Shown here in pieces: positions 1 through 7,089 of a stretch of 11,266 nt of DNA. Numbering within the stretch: position 1 is the stretch's first letter; each line of letters begins with the position of its first letter. Below the pieces are notes generated by a model. That model saw only the letters and a list, made by a program, of their open reading frames with translations. It had not been told where the DNA came from and ran no database searches. The DNA is taken from positions 1 to 11,266 of the forward strand of contig JANMWO010000023.1 in the NCBI GenBank assembly GCA_031394025.1, given 5' to 3'. Both the position numbers and the translations under genes were made by a program. This stretch comes from JANXSF01 sp031394025 (GTDB lineage: Bacteria > Acidobacteriota > Terriglobia > Bryobacterales > Bryobacteraceae).

Positions 1-387
1 TTCGCGGCAAATTGGGTGATGGAAACTTATGTTCCAATTTCCGGACTTGGACTTATAAATGTGTGCTGAGTTGGGCATATGCTCCTCTATGTTCTACCGT
101 GTACTAAGAGAATAATAGCCGAGATGCCCCGCCGTGTCAATGATTTTATAGAACACGTAGTACATAGAAAACAGCGCAAAGTTTCACCAGTGGCTAGGTT
201 CGCTGTTTGTTCGCCATCTTTCTAATATACTGCCTTTCGTGAATTGGGCCACAGTCACAGTGATCGATAGCACAGCGGAAAGGTACACCCCGACGTCGAG
301 GTCGAAAGCAACTTTTGATGCCGCGAACCTGTTCCTCACGAAGGCCAAAGAACACGAGATCCGCGATCCACTACCCATTCCGTCCCT
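1..387. other. Stretch without a recognisable gene
   Basis: All three plus frames contain several stops and no start with a ribosome binding site. The open stretches (plus frame 161-418 without an ATG, minus strand 507-184, and a 48-codon frame at 79-225) encode nothing I recognise. The stretch contains the inverted repeat listed at 87-167 and a weaker hairpin at 9-40. The plus frame running to 418 contains a segment around 350-390 (IRDPLPIPSLET) that may align with the DGVDILPLL segment of the intact sulfatase in this window. The degraded sulfatase may therefore extend a little upstream of 388, but this is tentative. Confidence 0.5.
87..167. repeat. Imperfect inverted repeat, arms of about 20 bases
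   Basis: The left arm at 87-106 (CTATGTTCTACCGTGTACTA) and the right arm at 149-167 are near-perfect reverse complements. The reverse complement of the right arm differs from the left arm at two substitutions and one single-base gap. The arms are separated by 42 bases. Such a pair could form a cruciform, be the ends of a small non-autonomous element, or be a two-site operator. No gene is close enough on the left to decide, and no flanking target-site duplication is obvious. Confidence 0.5.
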
Positions 388-605
388 AGAAACCAGGAGG
401 GTTTCGTCGCCTACGTAGTCGACCGTCTGCATGCGGTGAAATGGCGAAACTGGAAATGCACTTGATTTGGCAGGTGAATATGTACGACCCGCCGCAGGTA
501 CTTCCACTCCCTAAGATCATAAACTTGCTCGCGGACCTCAAAGAAGAACGTGAAGCTATGGTCCTCAACACCTGGATCACGAATGCGACGATGAAAATCA
601 ACAAT
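388..605 (+). pseudogene. C-terminal remnant of a sulfatase, frameshifted
   Basis: Two plus frames together read as the C-terminal part of a sulfatase. The frame starting at 388 gives NQEGFVAYVVDRLHAVKWRN followed by WK and hits a stop at 463. The frame covering 456-644 continues with MHLIWQVNMYDPP, LPLPKIINLLADLKEERE and VLNTWITNATMKI. Joined at about 454-456 (one A missing from the run after TGG), this matches the family pattern KWRNWKxH, then xPxPKxxNLxxDPKEE, then NTW near the C terminus. The intact sulfatase here has the equivalent GPWKLHLARYN and LPRPELYNLVNDPQE (residues 366-407), which is internal support. The catalytic N-terminal two-thirds is missing, homology fades after about 605, and there is no start signal, so it cannot be functional. 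It resembles a different sulfatase subfamily from the intact copy. Confidence 0.72.
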
Positions 606-627
606 TCCCGTGTGAGCTCGTGGTCCC

Positions 628-655
628 TTCAAACCGTCACGTGATACTTTATACT
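628..655 (+). promoter_or_regulatory. Possible promoter of the Fic gene
   Basis: A -10-like TATACT lies at 650-655, with a weak -35-like TTCAAA at 628-633 and a 16-base spacer. It would start transcription near 662, only a few bases before the ATG at 668. This fits the absence of a Shine-Dalgarno sequence. Prediction by eye only. Confidence 0.3.
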
Positions 656-667
656 TTAAGCTCCACA

Positions 668-1645
668 ATGACCTACGATCCACTGACCAGAAAGAAGAAG
701 GAATTGGACAGCTACCGTCCGCTGCCTCCTGCCCTTGTCCGTAATCTTGATGAGTGGTTTCGGGTGGAGTTGACTTACACTAGCAATGCGATTGAAGGCA
801 ATACGCTGACGCGGCGGGAAACTGCTGCTGTGATTGAAAAGGGCCTTACTGTTGGTGGGAAGAGCCTTCGGGAACATCTTGAGGCCACCAACCATTCCCA
901 CGCTATTGACGCCGTGCACACTCTCATCAGGAAGAGGCCGTCGCAACTTACAGCACATGACATTCTGGCGATTCATGGACTGATCCTCAAGAGTATTGAT
1001 GACGTCAACGCGGGCCGTTACCGCAATGTGTCGGTGCGGATTTCCGGTTCGCCCGTCGTAATGCCGAATCCGATGAAAGTCCCCGATCTGATGGAGGAGT
1101 TTCTACGGTGGCTCACGGCCCGAAATTCGTTGCATCCTGTTGCCTTCGCCGGAGAGGCGCATTACCGGTTGGTGACGATTCACCCGTTTGTGGATGGCAA
1201 TGGGCGCACGGCACGTCTGCTGATGAATCTTCTGCTGCTGATGCGCGGTTATCCCCCGGCGATCATTCGCACGCGCGACAGGCTCACTTACATCGGCGCG
1301 CTGGAAAATGCGCAACTGGGTGGTTCGAAGGCTACTTTCGATGCGCTTATTTCGAAGGCTGCCGAACGTTCACTGGATATTTACCTGAAGGCTGCACGTG
1401 GAGAATCTGCTGTGGCGGAAGTGGATGCAGACGGACTAATGAAGATTGGGGCGCTGGCAAAGTCTGCTGGAGTGACGGTGCCAACCATTCGGTATTGGAC
1501 TTCCGAAGGATTGTTGGAAGTAGCAGAAGTCACGGCGTCGGGCTATCAACTTTACGCACCCCACATGGTTGACCGGTGCGCGGTTATCCGGCAGCTTAAG
1601 GAACAGCGGCTGACTCTTGCTGAAATCAAGAATCGCCTGGAGTGA
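668..1645 (+). CDS. Fic family AMP transferase with C-terminal MerR-like HTH
   Basis: 325 residues, cytoplasmic. Fic enzymes usually transfer AMP from ATP to a hydroxyl of a target protein. The signature HPFVDGNGRTAR is at 172-183 and complete: catalytic His172, Asp176, the GNGR phosphate loop and Arg183. Upstream at 39-44, SNAIEG fits the inhibitory motif (S/T)xxxE(G/N), whose Glu43 blocks ATP gamma-phosphate binding. This makes it a class II, self-inhibited Fic that needs no separate antitoxin. The target-binding flap is probably around 125-137. Residues 257-325 form a MerR-like helix-turn-helix (KIGALAKSAGVTVPTIRYWT, then LTLAEIKNRLE), suggesting DNA binding and possibly autoregulation. 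The ATG at 668 is chosen because Fic_N homology begins there and a -10-like box sits just upstream. An in-frame GTG at 620 lies before that box, among the sulfatase debris. The target is unknown. Confidence 0.9.
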   Translation: MTYDPLTRKKKELDSYRPLPPALVRNLDEWFRVELTYTSNAIEGNTLTRRETAAVIEKGLTVGGKSLREHLEATNHSHAIDAVHTLIRKRPSQLTAHDILAIHGLILKSIDDVNAGRYRNVSVRISGSPVVMPNPMKVPDLMEEFLRWLTARNSLHPVAFAGEAHYRLVTIHPFVDGNGRTARLLMNLLLLMRGYPPAIIRTRDRLTYIGALENAQLGGSKATFDALISKAAERSLDIYLKAARGESAVAEVDADGLMKIGALAKSAGVTVPTIRYWTSEGLLEVAEVTASGYQLYAPHMVDRCAVIRQLKEQRLTLAEIKNRLE

Positions 1646-3040
1646 CTACTTTGAAGTGGAGGCAACAGGGGGGGCGTTGTCTGGTGTGTTTTCTACCCGA
1701 CGCCGTTTCGTATCCTCATAGGCGTTGCGGATTTCTGGCGGGAATGAACTCATCACCTTATCCACACGCGCTTGGATTTCGGCGACCATGGGCATGTTCC
1801 GAACTGCGCGATTGTGCCCTTCTTGTGGGTCATTTACAAGGTTATATAGCTCAGGTCGGGGGAGGGGAAGATTCATTCGACCGATTACCGGTTCGGGCAG
1901 GAATACTGGGACGTTGTATCTTGCTAAGTGCAACTTCCAGGGGCCGAGCCGGGCACATTGTAGATGGATGTCACTAAAATACAGGAACACATCACGATCC
2001 ACATTGGTTGCCTGGCCGGAAAGCAGAGGCAAAATATCTACCCCATCCAGCGGTCTTGACGGCAATGCCGCTCCTGTTAACCGAGCCACTGTAGGCAGGA
2101 TATCCATGGTGGTTGCCAACGCATCGCAAACCTGACCTTCGGGGATTTTGCCAGGAAATCTTGCTATAAAAGGCTCGCGCATGCCACCTTCGTAGGTGTC
2201 GCCTTTGCGACCGCGCAGCTTTCCAGGGCTACCCTGATACCAGGGTCCGTTATCGCTTGAAAACATGACCAGCGTGTTGTCATCCAGCTTGTTGTCTTTC
2301 AACGATTGCAGTATCTGACCCACGCTCCAATCAATTTCAGTGATCACATCGCCATACAATCCTTGCCCGGAAATGCCAGCGAATTCCGGCGATACGGCCA
2401 ATTGTATGTGTGGAAAACTATGCGGCATATAGAGAAAGAATGGCGCATCTTTAGAGCGGCGAATAAAGTCCGTTGCGTAGCTGGTGTAGCGCTGCGTCAA
2501 CGTAGTCAATTCGGCCTCTGCTTCAATCACTTTCAGGTTTTGAATCAGCGGACGGGGAGACATGTCGTGGCTGTAAGGAATGCCCAGGTACTCATCGAAC
2601 CCGCGATTGGTGGGCATATAGTCTGGCTTGCTACCCAAATGCCATTTGCCGACACAGGCGGTGGCATATCCAGAGCTTTTCAGCATATCCGCCATGGTCG
2701 TTTCCGAAAGAGCTAACCCATCGGTAGATTCAGGATCCAGAACTCGGGGTATGCCCACGCGATTGGGATACCGTCCGGTGAGCAAGGCGGCTCGGGAAGG
2801 GGAACATACCGGACTGGCCGAATAGAAGTTGGTAAAGCGTACGCCGTCCTTTGCCATGCGGTCCAAGTTAGGCGTTGAAATGCTTGATCCATAGCAACTT
2901 AAGTCGCCATAGCCCAAGTCATCGGCAAAAATTATGATGATATTCGGAGGGCGCGATTGGGCAAGGCCCAAGGACGCAAAGGTGGCTGCAGCCCCGGCTA
3001 GAAACGAACGGCGACTAGTTGAAGCTGCCGGGAACGACAC
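1646..3040 (-). CDS. Tat-exported sulfatase, arylsulfatase A-like
   Basis: 464 residues. Hydrolyses a sulfate ester outside the cytoplasmic membrane. A twin-arginine signal (SRRSFL at 9-14, then a hydrophobic stretch to about Ala27) indicates export in folded form. The family S1 active site is complete: metal ligands Asp40 and Asp41, the formylglycine site C79-S-P-S-R83, Lys132 and His134 (GKWHLG), His207 (PHSFPH), Asp263-Asn264 (SSDNGP) and Lys279. GIPYSHDM at 153-160 resembles arylsulfatase A. Cys79 must be converted to formylglycine by an FGE or anSME enzyme, and none is encoded here. The GTG start begins one base after the TAG of the sulfotransferase gene with no usable Shine-Dalgarno, which points to translational coupling. 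Its stop codon directly abuts that of the Fic gene. The substrate (aryl, steroid or sugar sulfate) cannot be told from sequence. Confidence 0.92.
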   Translation of the reverse strand: MSFPAASTSRRSFLAGAAATFASLGLAQSRPPNIIIIFADDLGYGDLSCYGSSISTPNLDRMAKDGVRFTNFYSASPVCSPSRAALLTGRYPNRVGIPRVLDPESTDGLALSETTMADMLKSSGYATACVGKWHLGSKPDYMPTNRGFDEYLGIPYSHDMSPRPLIQNLKVIEAEAELTTLTQRYTSYATDFIRRSKDAPFFLYMPHSFPHIQLAVSPEFAGISGQGLYGDVITEIDWSVGQILQSLKDNKLDDNTLVMFSSDNGPWYQGSPGKLRGRKGDTYEGGMREPFIARFPGKIPEGQVCDALATTMDILPTVARLTGAALPSRPLDGVDILPLLSGQATNVDRDVFLYFSDIHLQCARLGPWKLHLARYNVPVFLPEPVIGRMNLPLPRPELYNLVNDPQEGHNRAVRNMPMVAEIQARVDKVMSSFPPEIRNAYEDTKRRRVENTPDNAPPVASTSK

Positions 3041-3041
3041 A

Positions 3042-4817
3042 CTAAGGAGTATACATGTCCTTCATGCGGAATGTGCGGTACTCAGGCGCTGTACTTTGCA
3101 GAGAAAGTACTGTTTTACCGGTCGGGTCAACCTCCACTGATATTCCAGTACCGTCAGAGCGAAAGCCTGCGGCAAAGGAATAATTTCCATTGCTCAGCTT
3201 CTGGGCCGATCCAAGGGCGAAAGAATAATAGCCAAGGTCAGCATTCATAATAAGTTGCACGGTGCGGTTCTGTTCATCTAACTTCATAACCTGTCCCCGG
3301 CTATTGGCGTTGGCATCCTGATCGCGACGAATATTGCCGTTATCGAAGATGCTTAATAATCCGTCATTTTCAAATTCCGGGTCGTGCTGATGGGAAAACC
3401 ATGGATTCCGATCTGTGGAAATATTTGTAAAATCTCCATCTTTTCCTAATCGCCAAAGAATGGAACCTGACCCATAGCCATGTTGATAGCCAATTTTAAT
3501 AACCCAGTCTTGACTTCGTGACGAATAAAGCAGGTTTCCATCGGGAGTTTCCGATAGCGAATTCCCATGCAGCCAGTCATTCCCTGTGTCCGAAAGGAAC
3601 AGCGGAGGGCAGGTGTCTAAGGTGCAAATATCGTCTTGTGTAGCCATGCGATGAACGTCCAGATTATCAAAGGCATCCCAGGTCCAAACCACTTCCAGAT
3701 CCTGATTCATAACGATAATCATGTCACCGACAATGTTCACCGGACCCGGGCCCTGAACGTCGCTCATGATCTGCTCCACGGTGCCAAGAACCACAATACG
3801 GTCGTCGGAAAGGCGACGTGCTTCATGGTGGAACCCGCTAATTTGGCGCTTACCCATTTGAGCTAACTGTTGGTTGACTCGTGCGGCATTGGTTTCTAAA
3901 GTGGTGATTCCAGCAAGATCGAATTCGCGCAAAATTTGCTTCGATTGATCCCCTTGGTGATTTTCGTCCAGTCCGAAGAAAAATCCTCCAGGCTGGGGTC
4001 GAGTAAGAAACAGGATGGACTCCGGGTAATACCAGATGACATTCCCATTGAGGTCAGTGGCCACGAACTTCGTAAATAGAGTTGACGCTAGTAGCACTGG
4101 TTCGGAACTGGTATTGGCGGATTGACTGATTTTAGTAACCTGCGGCAGGTCGGCGGGAAGCGGTCCTGAGGTGAAACTCAGCAACGGCCCTTCGGTTAGC
4201 GTGCCATTGTCATTCACATGATGGCGAACATAGTAGAAGGTGGACCCACGCAATCCGGCGATATAGAAATTGATGCTAAAGATGCCATCGCAGCGTTTTG
4301 GTGGGGTATTTTGCAGTGTATTCGTCTGAGGATCCAGGAAATAAACCAGCATGGTGTCGCCCACAGGGCAAGCTGGAGCGCTGTATAGGAACACCAGCGG
4401 ATGCGACGTTGGTTTCAAAACTGGCTTGCCGCCGGTCACATTGGAAGTGATCTGAAAGGGAACAACGGTTTCCCATTCCTGGCCAATGTCCCGATTGCGA
4501 ATGGCTACTTCGACGGTGAAATATCCTTCCCTTTCCGTAGGTGACCAGCGAAAGGAATTATCGGGTCCGAAATCTTTATAGATTTTGTGTGGTTGGTCGA
4601 ATTCTCTGACAATGAATCGATACCAGAGAGCTTCGGGTTGAGTTCCGGGCAAGGTGGCGGTCCAGGTGATGAGGGTGCCGACGGGAGCTGGGGAGCTGAT
4701 AGAAGGGGTAAGTGTAGGAATCAATGTGGCAGTCTGATCCAGGGGGCGTGCGGATTCGCTTTCGTTGGCCAACAACAGGGGCCCAAGAGTTAGAGTAATC
4801 CAGACAATCAGTTTCAT
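3042..4817 (-). CDS. Arylsulfate sulfotransferase, ASST family, secreted
   Basis: 591 residues. ASST enzymes transfer sulfate from a phenolic sulfate donor to another phenol through a sulfo-histidine intermediate, without PAPS, usually in the periplasm. A Sec signal (MKLIVWITLTLGPLLLANES) is followed by a beta-rich N-terminal region (about 40-215) and a beta-propeller region (about 230-591). Family active-site motifs are present: HHEARRL at 330-336, HGNS at 417-420, Arg434 (YSSRSQDW) and SHQHDPEF at 475-482, matching the His/His/Asn/Arg/catalytic His set of E. coli AssT. Two cysteine pairs (C150/C176 and C398/C403) could form disulfides; the second is placed like the active-site disulfide of AssT. 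The ATG at 4817 is chosen because AAGGTGG lies just upstream and a signal peptide follows. The frame is open to 5126, but that part overlaps the opposite gene and lacks homology. First gene of a pair with the sulfatase. Confidence 0.88.
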   Translation of the reverse strand: MKLIVWITLTLGPLLLANESESARPLDQTATLIPTLTPSISSPAPVGTLITWTATLPGTQPEALWYRFIVREFDQPHKIYKDFGPDNSFRWSPTEREGYFTVEVAIRNRDIGQEWETVVPFQITSNVTGGKPVLKPTSHPLVFLYSAPACPVGDTMLVYFLDPQTNTLQNTPPKRCDGIFSINFYIAGLRGSTFYYVRHHVNDNGTLTEGPLLSFTSGPLPADLPQVTKISQSANTSSEPVLLASTLFTKFVATDLNGNVIWYYPESILFLTRPQPGGFFFGLDENHQGDQSKQILREFDLAGITTLETNAARVNQQLAQMGKRQISGFHHEARRLSDDRIVVLGTVEQIMSDVQGPGPVNIVGDMIIVMNQDLEVVWTWDAFDNLDVHRMATQDDICTLDTCPPLFLSDTGNDWLHGNSLSETPDGNLLYSSRSQDWVIKIGYQHGYGSGSILWRLGKDGDFTNISTDRNPWFSHQHDPEFENDGLLSIFDNGNIRRDQDANANSRGQVMKLDEQNRTVQLIMNADLGYYSFALGSAQKLSNGNYSFAAGFRSDGTGISVEVDPTGKTVLSLQSTAPEYRTFRMKDMYTP

Positions 4818-4953
4818 TTTTCCACCTTTTTTGTCGAATTTTGAGTTTTGAAACAACCTTAGTCTCTGAGCAATCGGCGGTCCAATTGATAATCTGGAGA
4901 AGCGGCGGATGCAGATTCCAGATCGGGCTTCAACTCTCATATATAATACAGAC
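4818..4953. promoter_or_regulatory. Divergent intergenic region between ASST and PSD1 genes
   Basis: These 136 bases must hold the promoters for both divergent transcription units. On the plus strand a consensus TATAAT at 4942-4947 ends six bases before the GTG at 4954. No convincing -35 box lies 16-18 bases upstream; the nearest, TTCCAG at 4916-4921, is 20 away. A GGAGA at 4896-4900 precedes an in-frame ATG at 4909 and is the alternative start of the plus gene. I see no confident promoter on the minus strand. Confidence 0.4.
4822..4828 (-). promoter_or_regulatory. Ribosome binding site of the ASST gene
   Basis: On the minus strand AAGGTGG precedes the ATG at 4817 by four bases (seven from the AGG core). 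It is the clearest Shine-Dalgarno in the window and fixes the start of this gene against the longer open frame reaching 5126. Confidence 0.6.
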
Positions 4954-7089
4954 GTGACTCCGCTGCGACTTTTCGCCCCCTTTATCGTTACCGTATCGCT
5001 GCTTGCCCAGGCTCCCAAGCCCAAGTTGTGGTCTTTGCAACCGGTGACTAAACCGGCGGTGCCTGCTGTTTCTTCAACCTCTAAGAATCCAATTGATGCC
5101 TTCCTGGCGGTGCAACGCAAAGCCAAGGGGCTGGGTACAAATCCACGGGCCGATAGAGCGACGTTGTTGCGTCGTGTCAGTTTTGACGTTACTGGATTGC
5201 CTCCAACACCGGCTGAACAAGTTGCCTTCCTGGCCGATACTTCTGCTGATGCTTACGAAAAATTGGTGGATCGGAAACTGGAAAATCCGCAGCATGGCGT
5301 ACGCTGGGCTCGGCATTGGCTGGACGTCTTGCGCTATGCCGATCTGGATGGCTTGGACGGTTCCTCTATGCCTGCCGGTGTCGGCATCTATCGTTGGCGC
5401 GATTGGATGATTTCCGCATTGAACAATGACATGCCTTACGATCAGTTTGTGCGGGCGCAGATTTTGGGGAACAGGCATGGGTTCGATTCCACTATTTCCG
5501 ATACCGGACGACGTTCACGACCGGCGGCTAATCCTCAAGATCAGTTTGCATTGGGCTTTCTGGCGCGCTCTGCATTGCGGCGAGAAGACAAAGATCAGGA
5601 CATAGCCATTGGCGCAGTGGAAACTATTTCAGCCGCATTCATGGGCATGACCGTTGGTTGTGCCAAGTGTCACGATCATCGCTTTGATCCCATTTTGCAG
5701 AAAGACTATTACGCGATGAAAGCGTTGTTTGACCCATTGGTATTGCGCAATATTTCCTTGGCCACGCCGCAGGAAATTTACGATAACGGTGAGGCAATGG
5801 AAAACTTCCGGCGTACCAAGCAGCCCATGGACGAAGCCATTGAAGCGCTGATTGCACCCTATCGTCAAAAACTTTTCGATGAGCGTGTGGCCGTTCTGCC
5901 CCCTGATATACAGGCGATTATTCGCAAGTCAGAAAGGAAGCGTACCATTGCGGAACAAAAGATTGCCGATGATTATTCACCGGTTCTGCGCATAGATCCT
6001 CCGAAGATGAAAGAGATTATGCCGAAGGACGTGATCACCAAGTACGATGCCCTGCTGAAGAAACAGCGCGTGGTGCGTGGACCAGATCCACTGCCGTCGC
6101 ATTGGATTGTGGAAGAAGATAGTTCGCGGCTGCAACAGAAATCTTACATACTCACATCGGGCGACCCCACTAAGCCGGAAAAAGATAAGCCAGTGGAACC
6201 AGGGTTTCCATTCAAACCTGCCGATACAGACTTCCGCGATGGACGCCGGGAAGGGTTTGTGGATTGGCTCACGGCGAAAGAAAATCCGCTGTTTGCCAGA
6301 GTGGCAGTGAACCGGCTTTGGCAATGGCATTTTGGTGTGGGTCTGCAAAAAGTGCCGAGTGATTTCGGCTTGCTGGGTGGGCGTCCGAGTCATCCGCAGT
6401 TACTGGATTACCTGGCTTCAGAATTCGTGGCGCATCACTACAGCATGCGTTGGCTGCACAGGTTGATACTCACTTCGGACGCCTACCAGATGTCGTCAAT
6501 CCCCAATGAGACGGACTATGCGAAAGATCCGGCAAACGCATACCTATGGCGATTTCGGTTGCGCAGGCTTGAGGCGGAACCCTTATGGGATGCCGTTTTG
6601 GCGAGCGCTGGTGACTTGGATTTAGCGATTGGTGGTAAGTCATTTCAGATTGTAAAACCAGATAGCAAACAGAGTATTTTTCTGCCGCGTGAAGGCACGT
6701 TCGATTCCAAATCTTACCGCCGTGGTGCTTACATGACGCGCGGTTTTGTGCCCAGCACAGAGATTATGGCGAACTTTTTGCAATCGTTTGATGTGGACGA
6801 TGGACGAGTGCCATGCCCTGTGCGGACTGAAACGGTGACGGCTCCACAGGCGCTGTTCACAATGAATGACAACATGGTGGAACAGGCGTCGGTAAAACTT
6901 GCTAACAGGCTGGCCACTGAACCGGATCTGCGTTCGGCGGTGCAGCGGGCCTATCGGGAAACTGTTGGAAGGTCGCCATCGGGTGTGGAACTGGATCGTG
7001 CGCTAAGTTACCTGGGTAACGATGCGAGTAAGTTAAAAGACATTGCCTGGCTGTTGTTCAATTTGGATGAGTTCCTTTTTATACGATGA
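4954..7089 (+). CDS. PSD1-type protein, DUF1549 and DUF1553, with a haem c motif
   Basis: 711 residues from the GTG at 4954. Exported: a short basic start then LRLFAPFIVTVSLLAQA. DUF1549 (PSCyt2) spans about 44-260, with TLLRRVSFDVTGLPPTP and a CxxCH motif C236-A-K-C-H240 followed by DHRFDP, the family's usual place for covalent haem. A helical linker follows (about 275-425, ending with SYILTSGDPTKPEKDKP and VEPGFP). DUF1553 (PSD1) spans about 427-700 with NPLFARVAVNRLWQWHFG, RLILTSDAYQMSS and RTETVTAPQALFTMND, and ends in NLDEFLFIR, so the C terminus is complete. Many relatives carry an extra N-terminal cytochrome domain (PSCyt1), which is absent here. The biochemical role of the family is unknown. 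It is coupled to DUF1501 through an ATGA overlap. The start is uncertain: the ATG at 4909 has a better Shine-Dalgarno but delays the signal peptide by 15 residues. Confidence 0.88.
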   Translation: MTPLRLFAPFIVTVSLLAQAPKPKLWSLQPVTKPAVPAVSSTSKNPIDAFLAVQRKAKGLGTNPRADRATLLRRVSFDVTGLPPTPAEQVAFLADTSADAYEKLVDRKLENPQHGVRWARHWLDVLRYADLDGLDGSSMPAGVGIYRWRDWMISALNNDMPYDQFVRAQILGNRHGFDSTISDTGRRSRPAANPQDQFALGFLARSALRREDKDQDIAIGAVETISAAFMGMTVGCAKCHDHRFDPILQKDYYAMKALFDPLVLRNISLATPQEIYDNGEAMENFRRTKQPMDEAIEALIAPYRQKLFDERVAVLPPDIQAIIRKSERKRTIAEQKIADDYSPVLRIDPPKMKEIMPKDVITKYDALLKKQRVVRGPDPLPSHWIVEEDSSRLQQKSYILTSGDPTKPEKDKPVEPGFPFKPADTDFRDGRREGFVDWLTAKENPLFARVAVNRLWQWHFGVGLQKVPSDFGLLGGRPSHPQLLDYLASEFVAHHYSMRWLHRLILTSDAYQMSSIPNETDYAKDPANAYLWRFRLRRLEAEPLWDAVLASAGDLDLAIGGKSFQIVKPDSKQSIFLPREGTFDSKSYRRGAYMTRGFVPSTEIMANFLQSFDVDDGRVPCPVRTETVTAPQALFTMNDNMVEQASVKLANRLATEPDLRSAVQRAYRETVGRSPSGVELDRALSYLGNDASKLKDIAWLLFNLDEFLFIR

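Noticed and set aside
9..40. Hairpin AAATTGG / CCAATTT with 18-base loop
   Set aside because: Seven-base AT-rich arms with a long loop and no T-run; too weak to call a terminator or operator.
79..225. 48-codon plus-strand open frame starting with ATG at 79
   Set aside because: It runs through the inverted repeat, has no ribosome site and no recognisable composition; probably chance.
184..507. 107-codon minus-strand open frame
   Set aside because: It overlaps the sulfatase remnant on the other strand, has no start signal, and its protein matches nothing I recognise.
620..667. Upstream GTG start adding 16 residues to the Fic protein
   Set aside because: The added residues lie in sulfatase debris and before the -10-like box; Fic homology begins at the ATG at 668.
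411..683. 90-codon minus-strand open frame
   Set aside because: It is antisense to the sulfatase remnant and the Fic start, and is explained as a shadow of former coding sequence.
1108..1572. 154-codon plus-strand frame inside the Fic gene
   Set aside because: Out-of-frame shadow of the Fic catalytic region, which carries the conserved motif in the other frame.
4818..5126. N-terminal extension of the ASST reading frame by 103 residues
   Set aside because: It overlaps the PSD1 coding region on the other strand, would bury the signal peptide, and the clear ribosome site points to the ATG at 4817.
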